Of a stretch of 64,000 bases of DNA, positions 49,424 through 60,442 are shown in pieces. The DNA comes from Rhodosorus marinus (taxonomy: Eukaryota > Rhodophyta > Stylonematophyceae > Stylonematales > Stylonemataceae). The position numbers and the translations under genes are program-made. The stretch covers positions 620,001-684,000 of the forward strand of contig JAMWBK010000013.1 in the NCBI GenBank assembly GCA_029953675.1. Direction: 5' to 3'. The notes under the pieces were generated by a model that was not told where the DNA came from, ran no database searches, and saw nothing but the letters and a program-made list of their open reading frames with translations. Each line of letters opens with the position of its first letter. Within the stretch, counting starts at the first letter, position 1.

Positions 49424-50653
49424 CTACTGTCCACGTTTTGCTATTTGCAAGACGACCACAGTGACGTCGTCGTGGGTCGCGCCAGAGACAAATCTATTCG
49501 ACACAAAGTTATCTCGTTCCTCGAGGTCAGCATATGCAGTTCCCAGATAGGCCAGCGTAGAGCTCTGCCGTTTCGGGTCATCCCATTCTCGAGTTACGAA
49601 GCCTTCAATTTGTTGCGGACGAAGGTAAGAAAGGACCTGCTCATGCATCAACAAATGATGTCAGAGGTTGGACCTGCTGAACAGTGCTCCTCGCTCAAAG
49701 TAGCCGCGCTCGTTCGCGCTCTTTCGTACCTGGCAATCTGTAACATTGTCCCAAAGTCCGTCTGTCGCGAGGACAATCAGGTCTTCCTCCTCCACGTCAA
49801 TCACTGCCGACATCGCAACCAGGGGGTTTGGCGGTGACATTTGATCAGCTAACGAGCTCTCCAACGAATCCACCGCAGACGGCAAACTGCTGTACACTAT
49901 CTTGTCGCCTCGAAGCACGATGAAACCTATTTCCAAGCAGTTCACGACGATATTGTTAGGGTCCTCAGAAATTTGGGGCCGCTCACGACCCGAAGCAAAG
50001 GACTTTTGCGACTCAAACAACCCACCTGATGAACCGACCCAAGCGGCTCGAAGTTTCTGGTCCTCTAGGGACAGAATACAGGTCGACGCGAACTTGGGGA
50101 AGGTTAACAGTGAGAGCGCGTTCTCTATATACTTCGATATAGAAGTCCATCGAGATTCTGGAGGACTGAATAATACTTTTCGGACAACGTTGTCCAGCAG
50201 AGTCCTGTTCTCGTATCTTATCCTAGTTGCGAGTACATCACCATACGTTGTCGACAAATCGTGTGCACCAGTGTCTGCGACACCCGCAAATCTGGATATG
50301 CGGGCGATAGGTCACCCAGAGTCAGGAACAGCAATCAACGAACGGAAAGAACTCGACGAGTATGACATTTCCATCCATCACTAAAGCACTTACCCTTCGT
50401 CCTGCAGAATGAAGCTTGAATCGGTGCCGTCCGCGACTCCATCTGCCTGAATGTGAGTACTCGAGCCGCGAAATCTATACTCTCGCTGACGAATCAGGGT
50501 TTGCAAAACTCCAGCACTAATGCACCCCACGGCACAAAAAAAAAACACAAAAACAGGCAAAAACGGTCATCAGCATCCGCAAACAACCATGCCCCTCAAA
50601 ACTCCTGAGACACAGGGGCAACAGATCACGCCGGGAAATCGTACCTTGGACAT
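49424..50653 (-). CDS. PP2C-type Ser/Thr phosphatase, PPTC7/SpoIIE-like
   Basis: Mn2+/Mg2+-dependent protein phosphatase of the short PPTC7/Azr1 type, which in other eukaryotes acts in organelles. Exons 50645-50653 (MSK only), 50394-50485, 49730-50291 and 49424-49636 give 291 aa. Visible: DGVADGTDSSFIL, GFAGVADTGAHDLST (first metal Asp in GVAD), LEDQKLRAAWVGSSGG, FIVLRGDKIVYSS, EDLIVLATDGLWDNVTD (metal-site DG) and C-terminal GATHDDVTVVVLQI (metal Asp pair). The GVADGVGGW motif usual for the family is altered to GVADTGAHDL. The 9-nt first exon is inferred from ATGTCCAAG|GTACGA and the TTCGTCAG acceptor; a different start is possible. A diverged fragment of this gene lies near 44.2 kb. Confidence 0.82.
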
Positions 50654-50912
50654 CTGTCAATCCTGGACATCAACACCCGCCCACGGGTCCTGCACCTCAC
50701 TCCACCCCGTCCCACCAACCCCACCCCCTCAACAAAACCCACACCCTCCATTCTCTCATTTCCCACAGACATTCTCTTCCTCAACACTCATCTCTTCATC
50801 CCTCACACATACCAATCCCCCCCCCCCGCAACTCCTTCATCTAACATATCCATATCAATGCCTCAGTCTCATCATCTTCCCTCGTCAATGCCATTCCTCA
50901 ACAAAAACCTTT

Positions 50913-50921
50913 CTATATATA
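50913..50921 (-). promoter_or_regulatory. TATA box of the PP2C gene
   Basis: ATATATAGA in sense about 265 bp upstream of the proposed ATG, with a G/T-rich leader between. Confidence 0.45.
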
Positions 50922-51061
50922 TTCCTTCCACCTCCATCTCTTCCCCATCTCCTTCCCCCCCTTCCCCTTCCCGCAACTTGAAACAATCAGTAAACCGCCT
51001 TTGCCCCCTAGTGGTCCCTCAAAGTCGACACGCAAAAACTTAAATAAAACAAAACTTCCCC

Positions 51062-51960
51062 CCTCCATTTCATGAACTGTCCCAATGATCAAAAATTAGG
51101 GTTGTCATAATTTGTCCGTTAAAGTATATTAGTACAAAGTATTAGTACACTAAATTGAATAACGAAGATATTTAATGTATATTTGGATGATAATGTTTGG
51201 AAAATGTGTCTGATAAATAGGGGTAATACGACATGTTTTTAAAACATTTTCATTGTTTTATTCGTTTATTTTATATTTTGTAAGCTTTCTTTCTTATCCG
51301 ACTTTTAATGACATGGAGATAATGAATCAGAATTCGGACCAGACCAAAAAAAAACAACAAATTGAACTCCGTTTTCCCTCCTCTCTTCCTTTTTAAAAAT
51401 TTCTTTCAAAATATATTTCATTATTTTTTGCGGGTCGGTTGGAAATTCGAGCGATCTGAACAATGGCTGCTTTCCATTGGATAGATGAATATCTCTTTTT
51501 ATTTTATTTATGATAATATGATAAGTATAATGGTAGTAAAATAGGGCTATATCCGAGTTCCTGAGTCTTATTGGATGATACACCTTGAAGTGAAAGGGGC
51601 CAATGACCCCACCCCCCTCGCTGGAAGACTGACAGGTTTGAATTGATAGATTTTACGAGGGGTGATTTTGACATATATCTTACATGTTTCTGCGTCTTTA
51701 TTACTGTGAATCCTGTTTTTGATTAAGTGGGGACTGGAATCATAGGGGTTACCAATAGAAGGGTGAAAAATTTAGTGTCACCCCTCTTGACGACAAAAAC
51801 GAAAAGCGTCTCCCCAAGTTTCCAATACCCGACCAAAAGTTCCCGTATTCAGCGAGCCAGCCACACACACGTTTTGTAAATGTTGACTGAACTTCAACGA
51901 ATTTTCGAGTGGTACTTGAAACGAAGAAATAAAAACGACAGATTAAAATCAAAAGGAGTT
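51062..51960. other. Intergenic, AT-rich
   Basis: No gene or clear element seen. Confidence 0.5.
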
Positions 51961-53860
51961 TCAATACATTGACTGATATTCAGTCTTTATTATGGTATCT
52001 CAATTTTGGATGTTGTTTAGTGGGTCTGGTGCCACAAGCCACAGGCTGGTCGTTGCCTTCCGGATTTATTCACGAAAAGAGCTCTCGTTGCGTGGGCTTC
52101 TGCTGGAAAGCGTCCAGCGTGGGCGAGGTCTTGGGCATTATCGCACAAAAGGACGAGGTCTGTCCTACCGAACTTTTTTTCTTTTGGGCCCAAGTTCGGA
52201 GGTGAGCAAAGGAACATCTGTTCTCTCTCCTGGAGTGTGGTGCGGCCATGCCTACCTGTCCACCTTCCCGCCATCTGCCACGACCTATATTGGAAGCCGC
52301 GCACGGGTCCAGTTCATGCCCAAGCCGCAAGGCGCTGGCCCGGTGTTCTGCTGGCCGACTCTCAATCTGCAAAGGACGAGCAGGATATGGCCGACCAACT
52401 GCTGCGGTTTGTGTACGACTGGCTTCCAGCTAAATTACGGCCGAATATGGTGCGACGGCGGCTCGGCGAATGTGGTGGGTGCTCTAATAGAAGAGTCCTA
52501 CTGGGTGCTACATATCGAGCGAATCCCCTCATTATTTTTTTTTTTTTTCAAGCTGTGGTGTCCATTTCGACCAGAATCCCAGCCCGCCTTGAACCCGGGG
52601 TGCATAGAATCGGCGTTGGCGGGCTCGTCCCAGGAAGGCAGTAGCAGTCCCGCTGTTTGTCGTTCAACCCTTGGTCCAACGAGCATAGACTAAAAAAGTC
52701 AGTATCGATAGTGGCGTTTGATAGTAGAAGCCAAATCATGGTTTGTGGATGAATGTTGGTTGCGCTCCATGGTGGATTGAAGCCAACCCTGTTCCTTGGT
52801 CAATATGTGGCGATCGGAAAGCGACCACAACCGTGGTACTGCTAGATTCTGTGATTCGGCCCGCTCAGAGATTGGTGACCTCTTCCTTGGACGCTGTTCA
52901 CGGTATTTTTCCTTTGATTCGCTCATCAACACGCTACTACGACCCGTTCGAGGGAGCTGCCGTTGCGCAAAGCCACTGAAGCACGCTCAATGGGGACTAG
53001 GAGCAGCAGAATCCGAGATGACCAATTCTTTATCACCACACGCCTATCAGCGCTGGAGCACAGCCCCGGATACTCCATAAGATTCTGTTTCTTGGCCACT
53101 TTCTGCAGGAACTCTCGAGAACCGGCCAGGGCAGTAGATGCGTGGGGATTTGGGGAGAGGTGCAGTTTCGCGGCATTGTAGAGCTTTGCATCGCATGGGT
53201 GCAGTTTCTCGCTTCTCAGGGTAGTTGGGCTCTGAATAAGCGGAAATGGGGTGCATCGCGCAGTGAATGATTCAACTTCAATATCAAGAGAAGACCAGGG
53301 AGAACCTTTTCTCCCTTAGTCTGGATATGCCTTAGCGGATTGAGCGTGGCTTCTACTTGAAGTTAGGTCAGGGAAACTTTTTCCCTCTTAGTCTGCAGAA
53401 GCAGCAAAATTGAGAGCTTTGCTAGCGGGGTACCAAACCAGGGGAGCTTGGTTCTCCATGCCAAAAATATAAAGATGGATCCACGCGTAAAACCAGAACG
53501 GTGCTCCGCGAAGGAATTCGTTCCCGAAACGGCATTCTCGTATCTCCTACCCAATTCGGATTTCTCTTCTTGGGAGGTTCCTCACTCAAGTGGAGGCGTT
53601 GAAGCCCAAGTTACATCGGCAGCAATGAAAGCTAGTTTTGAACTGCATCGCAAAACTGTGGACCGAAGTGAAAGCCAGTGAACGCCTGCATCGCCACGTT
53701 CGAACAGGGAACCCCAAGGAGAACAAAAGCCAACCCCAAGGAGAACAAAAGCCCCCCCCAAAAGGGGAGGACCTTACCAAGAAAGAAAAAAAAAAAAGGC
53801 GATCCCAAACCGTGCTAATATGTTCAAACGAATCCCAAACAATGGTCCTCTGCTAGGCTA
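51961..53860. other. Accessory region with degenerate protein-like pieces
   Basis: Several open frames lie here on the plus strand. One piece (52321-52460) reads VLLADSQSAKDEQDMADQLL then FVYDWLPAKLRPN, which looks like a real protein remnant but the frame is lost on both sides. A 35-bp element near 53209-53245 recurs near 58200-58235. No intact gene supported. Confidence 0.35.
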
Positions 53861-56248
53861 GTTGGAGGCGAAAAAAAACAACAACAACATACCATGGATC
53901 ACAAAACAAAAAACAACAAAAAACAGCAAGTTCTCCATGCCCCCACCATCAGCACCTAAATATTTACACTTCCATGTAGTAGAATGCAAAAACTAGGCCG
54001 GCATTCCCTTCCCATAGGCCCTCAAAATGAATAATTAACACAGATATCGCTCAATCTCACCTGAAACAGGAAAACCTGCACACCCTCTCTTTGGCTCGTA
54101 GGCCAAAAAAAATTAAAATCCAAAAGTTTTAAAAAAAAGAAGCAACCCCGGAATCAAATAAACTCAATTTCCTGCTTTGTACCTGATAACCTCGAGAGGT
54201 AACCTCGAGTTTTGATAGTATTTGTACAGTCAGGAACTGAAATGATCAAAAAGGCATATAATATCAGCGCATAGGAATGTGCCTCGCAAATGCTCTGAAA
54301 ACTGCACGAAGCCGGGAAAAATACAATCTCCAAAAACGTTGAAATTTTTTAAGTTGTCAGGGACCTGCGGTGGCAAAAAAAAAGCCTCGAAGGGGTATTA
54401 AAAAACACTAAAAAAAGTACAGCAAATGACTTACCTACCGCGCTTCCAAAAAAAATCGTAAAAAGAACCAGCGCGTTCAGCTCCCTTCCCATTTCCGCTT
54501 AATCTATCAAAAAGGAGAGGAAAACTAAAGAAAAAAGAGTAAGAAACGACAAAGACCTTTTGGACGCGTCTTGGGATCGGTGTGTAATCACCAAGAGCCT
54601 CCAGGGGTGGGTGCATGGAACCTTTTCAAGACGATTCAATATCGACTTTTTTCCTCGATCTCTGTGAAACAGAATGGAATGAGGCGGAAAAAAACACGGC
54701 GATGCCCCCCCTTTTTTTGAATTTTCGTGAGATACCTCCCCACTATTCACTTCGATCAAAACGAAGGGTCGAGGGGAGAACGATTCATAGCATCTGATTC
54801 GAAGAGAGGAAAAAATACACCCTTTTAATTCGTTTATCGAGCAACTGCTAATAGTTAATTGGCCAAATCATGAGGAGATCTAAATAAAAAAAAGGGTCTC
54901 CGTAGAGCTTACATCCTAGACGGATGGCTTGTGTTTTGTTATTTAATTTTGCTTATTTTAAGCTTCGGTCCCCGAAAAAGCAGATACGCCGAGTCTGCGT
55001 TCCAAAGCAAGAAACTGTACATAGTAGAAAATGCGAACGATGTACTGTGTACATCTTTTATTTCATCGGTCCAGAGACTGCCAAATAAAGCTGAAGAAAC
55101 CGGAAACTTGATGATTTCCGGCTCCTCGCCTCTGCGTCATCTCAAAGCTTTGAAAAAGGCCAACCTCGGATTTTTCTTACATTGGCAGGAACAACAGAAA
55201 CAAACGGCAAAACCTAGTATTCTCTTAGATTTTGCAAAGGCCTCGTTGTCAGGGCCGGTGCGCTATTTTTTTTTTTTTTGGCTCACCCTCTTTCATCCTT
55301 TTTCCTAACTTCACCTCCAGGCCCCCCGGCCCTTCCTTCTCCATTTCGATGATATTTTCAATTTTCTGTAGAAATAGTCCATGATGAACAAAGGCTCCTG
55401 ACACTTAGGACTATCCAATGCATGTCTGTTTGGAAAACCCCGTTTTTACGCTCTTTTGACAAAGGTTTCCAGTTCAACCAAAGCAAAAAAAAAGCAAAAA
55501 AAACCGAACAAAACCGAACAAAACACGCGGACTATCAGGGCCCCATCTAATTTCTACAAAAAAACCTAATGAAAGCTCTTTTGCCCTCATCCTTTCGAGT
55601 TCGTTTTTTTCGAAAAAACAGAACTACAACAGCCGAAAAAAGCATGAGAACCCCATAAACGGATAACGTATTTGAGTCTATATTTTTCCAAAAAACATCA
55701 TACCGTTTCCTAACCAAACCAGAAAACGCTTACATTTTCTTTCACCCAAGCAGAAAGGGATGCACCTCAACCTATTCATCGTAAAAACCATACTACAAAC
55801 AATATACCGTTACAATAATTGAATAAAACAAATAAAGATACAGTAAATAACGTGAAGAACACCACGTTACCCACCCATACCATAAAGTCACTTTAACTAA
55901 TCTATAATCACCACGTGTCCTAACTTACATGCATGACAGCAGAACGGGAAAACGGATGGGGATGTGAAATATTATCAATAAACAAGTTTCGTAACACGGG
56001 AAGGAGGTCCAGAAAGGAGCAGCGGGTGTTCAACCCAGCCTCGGGTCTAAGAGGGAGTTTCCTTTTTTTTAGATGATTTGTTAAACATTTTCTGGAAAAG
56101 GGGGAGGAGACGGATGTAAAAATCAGTGAAAAGAAATCGGTGTGAGAGTGCAAAAAGGTTGTTTTTTTAATGGTAAGAAGAGGTGAAAATGAGTAGAAAA
56201 TAGGAAGGAAATCAAGGAAAGTGCGTTTTTGAGGTTGAAGAGATTCTA
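53861..56248. other. Intergenic, A-rich and low complexity
   Basis: Many homopolymer and (AAAC)n-like runs. No gene recognised. Confidence 0.5.
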
Positions 56249-56257
56249 ATATATATA
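56249..56257 (+). promoter_or_regulatory. TATA box of the bZIP gene
   Basis: ATATATATAG about 340 bp before the ATG, followed by a long G/T-rich leader. Confidence 0.5.
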
Positions 56258-56594
56258 GGGAAGGGAATGGTGGGGGCGATACGGGTTGAGGAGATGAGGC
56301 GTTTTGTCAAGTAACAAACGTAGTAGAAGCGGAGAGACAGAGAGAGAGAGACATTGATGTGAGCATAGATAGGATTGTTAGTAACAGGATTTTTTTAGAA
56401 AAAAAGTCGCAAGGAGGGGAAGGAAAATTTGGAGTTTTTTGGGGGGAGTGTGTTAGGAGTTTATGAAGGTGTTTAGGAATCGGTCGTAGGAGTTTTGCGT
56501 GGGTGGGTGTGTCTGTTTGTGGAGGGAGTAGAGGAGCGGTGGTTGTTTGTGGGTTGGAGTGGCTGGTTTTGTTCGCGGAATGAAGGATTGAGTC

Positions 56595-57038
56595 ATGGTA
56601 GAGAAATCTGAAAATTACTGGCAGGGGGAGCAGTTTTGGGTTGATGAGTTTGGGTCTGTGTTTGGAATGGAAAGGATGGTTTCGACAGGGAGCGGAAGCA
56701 GCCATAGTTCGGAGGTTGGAGGTGAAGATGATAAGCTTCTGAAAAGAAAGAGGACGGAGACGAGGAGTGATGAAGAGAAGCAGATGATGGCGATGAGGAG
56801 GAAGATAAAGAATAGGGAATCTGCGGCGAGAGCCAAGTTGAAGAGGAAGGAGCTCGACAACGAGACCGAAGCAAGATTGCTGGAGGTTATCAGTATTGTC
56901 AGATCAGAGCTGGACAACCTTGCTGCGCTCCAGGACGAGGTTGTGGAGTTGGAAAGATCGAATGCCGAGCTCAGAAACTCGATTCTCTCAGCGAGCATCA
57001 CCCCCAATGTCACCCAAGACGATTCCAAATCGGTTTGA
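56595..57038 (+). CDS. Small bZIP transcription factor
   Basis: Intronless, 147 aa. After an acidic/Ser-rich N-terminus comes a basic region RRKIKNRESAARAKLKRKEL followed by a coiled coil with hydrophobic heptads through EVISIVRSELDNLAALQDEV and ELERSNAELRNSI. It should dimerise and bind DNA in the nucleus. Odd point: the bZIP signature Asn-x7-Arg is altered; counting from the invariant Asn, position +7 is Ala instead of Ser/Cys and +8 is Lys instead of Arg. DNA contact may therefore be changed or weak. No other domain is seen. Confidence 0.85.
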   Translation: MVEKSENYWQGEQFWVDEFGSVFGMERMVSTGSGSSHSSEVGGEDDKLLKRKRTETRSDEEKQMMAMRRKIKNRESAARAKLKRKELDNETEARLLEVISIVRSELDNLAALQDEVVELERSNAELRNSILSASITPNVTQDDSKSV

Positions 57039-58458
57039 GGCGTTTGTATTACTAAAGGAGACGGGAATTGTATATAATCATCATGAAACGAGGCTCACCG
57101 CTCGTCCTTCCTGGCAGCGGGCCATACCGTTTCAAGCACTGCTTGGCTTTCTGAATCGGCCAAAGGTCAGCACCCCTCAACCAGCATCCGGACGGGAAGT
57201 ATCTGGCAATTTTCAAGTTCAGAAAACGTGGGCGCTTTTCATGATAAAAGAAATTTTTTTCAACGACGCTGCTTAGCAACCCCCGCCCCTCCCCCGAAAA
57301 AGAACAAGTTTTCCCAGTCCTCCCAATCCATTGCCCCAGTGCCAAGTCCCTCCGCCTTTCCAAAAACAAGCGGGTTCCACAGCTTCTCTTCTAACCGCCC
57401 AAAAAAAAAATAAAAAATGACCGCCTACAACTCACCTTGTGTAGCTTCTCGCTTCAGCCTCCGTTAACACACCACCAGATCCCGCTGACAAGGTCCGACA
57501 GTCTCCCTCCGAGAGCTAAACAAGGACGAGAAAAAAATCAAAAAAATCAAACATTCTATGGAATACCACGAAACCTTTGAGATTTGATGAATATGAACGA
57601 ACTTAGCTGCCCGGCATTGGAAAGAATTCGAGAGAAACGAGCAACCACTTTTGATTTGCCGGCATGCAGGTTCTTGCACATCATGACGCAAGTTTGTGGA
57701 CTAAGAGGCGACCGACGACCCCGTAGTACTCCCCGTCGCAGAAGCTTTCTTCCACTACAAAGGACACGTGCTTGTCCACTTTCGAAGAAATGTGGTCTTG
57801 GATACGGCAAACCACGTTCCTCCACCCTTCGTTCTCGAGGAGAATGAGGCGCGCGGGGAGGGAGGCGATTCAACCACTTTCTTATGGTGAAGGCACCTCT
57901 TGAAAAACAGCGCTTTTCTCATCGGTGAAAAAAATAGTAGTAATCACGGAGCTTGTGTAAACAATATTGGCATGGCTGTTGTTTTGCACTCTACGTCTCA
58001 GCGACCTCGGCGATGTCGTATCGGTTTTGCTCCACGCATTTGTATCCGAGTGCTTTGGTAGCGTTTGCAAGTTCTCTTTGGCTTGGTGGCCTAGCTTGTC
58101 GTCTTGATTGCCTCCATACGGAGCCGCACCGCTTTTGACTCTCTGGGGTCCGAAATCTTGATTCATTGTTTGACCGTTGAGCCATCAGCGTTTTTATTTC
58201 CGGCTTCTCAGGGTAGCTTGGCTCTTAAAAAACGGAATTCGCTTCTACAGTGAGTATTCGAGGGTTATCCGGAGGAAACCTGACTCGATTTCGCCCCCAG
58301 TTCTTCGTACCTAGTAGCGCTTAAGGCTACGTAAGCAAACTAGAAACCAAATCTCAACTACCCCCGGCCCCCCGGCCCCCGTTTCACACGAGCGATAGGG
58401 ATCGCGTTGTTGACTGAAGGAACTAGAACACGCCCGTCTTGTAGAGACGTGCTTCCAT
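57039..58458. other. Intergenic
   Basis: 3' flank of the bZIP gene and unrecognised sequence. A short dispersed repeat (CTTCTCAGGGTAGCTTGGCTCT) lies near 58203. Confidence 0.45.
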
Positions 58459-58998
58459 ATGGCCCGGTTATGCCCTAAGAGCTTTTATCACCAACCTTCT
58501 CCCCGAGTCCTGATCGGGGATGAAAGTCTGGCCTCGAGGCTTGATGAGTCCTTCCTTGAGACTCTCCCTTCCAGTTGCCCAGAATTGGATGGATCCATCG
58601 AGAAGGGTCACAATAGCGAATCGAACCTGGTTCCCCTCGACAACGTTTACTCGGAATCGAATCCAAGGCAGCTATTGCCGCGAGCCGAAGAAACCGTGAG
58701 GTGGCTTCAGATCGGGGAGAAGGCAAAGTCCACGAGCGGGTTGTTCCATGAGCTGCTCAAGGAGTCCAGCCGAGGCACAAGTGGGCAAAGAGCCGTCAGA
58801 GACCAACAGGATGAAACCAGAAGGTACGTGATGAGGGTTAGGTTTGAAGAGCAGGTCTTCAGCCGGCTCCCAAAACTGAACGAGCAGCAACCTAGACGGC
58901 TCGCTTCGGTCTGGAAGGTCGTGACCAATTGTAGCTGCGGACGGAGGCGTTTCTCTTGCAGAACTCCCACGAAGGAAAACGGTATTTATCGATATTGA
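58459..58998 (+). CDS. Unrecognised ORF, 179 aa
   Basis: Open frame from ATG 58459 with a charged, helix-prone composition (GLFHELLKESSRGTSGQRAV; RVRFEEQVFSRLPKLNEQQP). No domain recognised, no TATA/leader signature found. Its setting next to integrase-related sequence suggests it may be a decayed mobile-element ORF. Could also be chance. Confidence 0.25.
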   Translation: MARLCPKSFYHQPSPRVLIGDESLASRLDESFLETLPSSCPELDGSIEKGHNSESNLVPLDNVYSESNPRQLLPRAEETVRWLQIGEKAKSTSGLFHELLKESSRGTSGQRAVRDQQDETRRYVMRVRFEEQVFSRLPKLNEQQPRRLASVWKVVTNCSCGRRRFSCRTPTKENGIYRY

Positions 58999-59908
58999 AG
59001 TTGGTGAGTTTGGTGCAAAAAGGGTTTGAGGAAGAAGATCTGCCCGGATGTTTGATCAACCTCCGCTATACTTGGTGTTGTGAACACGTCGATGTCAAGC
59101 CACGACTGTGATGGTTTTGCTAGTTCGTCGAACGAGGACGTCTTCAGTGCCTTAGTCTCGATCGGAAGAAAACCTAGAAAAATCGTGCTTGCATGAGGTG
59201 GAGACAACTAGGAGCCAGATTTTCTTCCCGTTTTGGCTCTATCTTCCTCAGCTCAGACACATATGTCTTAGTGAATTGCTTTCTTCGTGAACAAGCTTGT
59301 TGGATTGCCCCAAAGCCTCTTGGATTCGATCCATTGACTCACTGCATGGTATCTCTCTCCTCGAACTTAACTTGCTCGAACAGGTGAGCCCGCCTGCGCA
59401 AGAAAGAGTCGACCTCAAAACACAGCTTGCGGACAAGCAATTGATGGTCGAGACGGACGAACACAGTGAAACCAAAGGTCCCTAGCACCTGAGCGCGGCT
59501 TGAAATGGTACCAACCTATGAGGGCTTCGAAGAAACATCTCCGGGGCTTCGACTTGAGATCGATCGGTTTTCGCAAGCAGACCACAACGAACAGGCCTGA
59601 CTCGTGGCATCGCTTGTCGTAGTGTTCGCGTGATTTCTTGCTCAAGAGGCACTTCAAGTTAATCCGAATTGTTTATCGAGTTTGTAATAAGTTTTTAAAC
59701 GGAGTACAACAAAGTTTATCATATGTGCAAAGTGTTGAAGTACTTCTCACCCTACGAAAAGTCTTGAAAAAAAAAAAAAAGGCAGTCGGTACTGTATCGA
59801 AGTTCGGTAACGGTAAAAAAACACAAACACTTACATGCGCACGGAAGTTCCTAGCACGCAAAGTAGCGCTTCAGATATCACAAAACAGAAAGTTGGTTTT
59901 CCGCACGC
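58999..59908. other. Intergenic
   Basis: Short open frames only, plus a poly-A run near 59767. Nothing recognised. Confidence 0.4.
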
Positions 59909-60442
59909 GTGATTGATATACAAGATCAAGGCTGTACACTGTCGAGAGGGCAGCCCACGACCTCCTCCCAAACGACGTCTGCTCGGATAAATAGTGACAT
60001 CGACGAGACCACAAATGGAATCCAGGGGGAAAACGTCTATACAAGTCTTACTAAAGCCTTCGCTGATGAAGTTCAGGCCTTCATGATTGAGTCCATCATG
60101 TCTCCCTTACGGGAAGAATCTCCCTTCGAGTTCGTTTCCTTCGCTGATGAAGTTCAGGCCTTCATGATTGAGTCCATCATGTCTCCCTTACGGGAAGAAT
60201 CTCCCTTCGAGTTCGTTTCCTTCGCTGATGAAGTTCAGGCCTTCATGATTGAGTCCATCATGTCTCCCTTACGGGAAGAATCTCCCTTCGAGTTCCTTTT
60301 ACCTGCCAATTCTTCGACTGCGCTCTTCGAGGATTGGTCTAAATCTGGTCGTTACAGAGGAGGATTGACAGAGATCATGTTCATCGCTAAGAACGTGCAT
60401 ACTTCAACCTTCAGAAGAGTACATTCCAATTGTTTCCTGTGA
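59909..60442 (+). CDS. Hypothetical ORF with three identical 27-aa repeats
   Basis: Frame of 177 codons whose middle is three perfect tandem copies of an 81-bp unit beginning FADEVQAFMIESIMSPLREE. The flanks are polar and unrecognised (QPTTSSQTTSARINSDIDET before; ANSSTALFEDWSKSGRYRGG after). Its first codon sits in a TTG/ATT context rather than a clear ATG leader. The 3' end overlaps the integrase-derived gene (from 60404) on the opposite strand by 39 bp. Real coding status is uncertain. Confidence 0.3.
   Translation: MIDIQDQGCTLSRGQPTTSSQTTSARINSDIDETTNGIQGENVYTSLTKAFADEVQAFMIESIMSPLREESPFEFVSFADEVQAFMIESIMSPLREESPFEFVSFADEVQAFMIESIMSPLREESPFEFLLPANSSTALFEDWSKSGRYRGGLTEIMFIAKNVHTSTFRRVHSNCFL
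60056..60298. repeat. Three perfect 81-bp tandem repeats
   Basis: CGCTGATGAAGTTCAGGCCT occurs at 60061, 60142 and 60223; the units are identical until the last one diverges near 60297. Perfect identity implies recent amplification or conversion. Confidence 0.95.

Noticed and set aside
50520-51043. Pro/His-rich plus-strand ORF of 153 codons
   Set aside because: Same cause: C-rich mirror of the PP2C leader.
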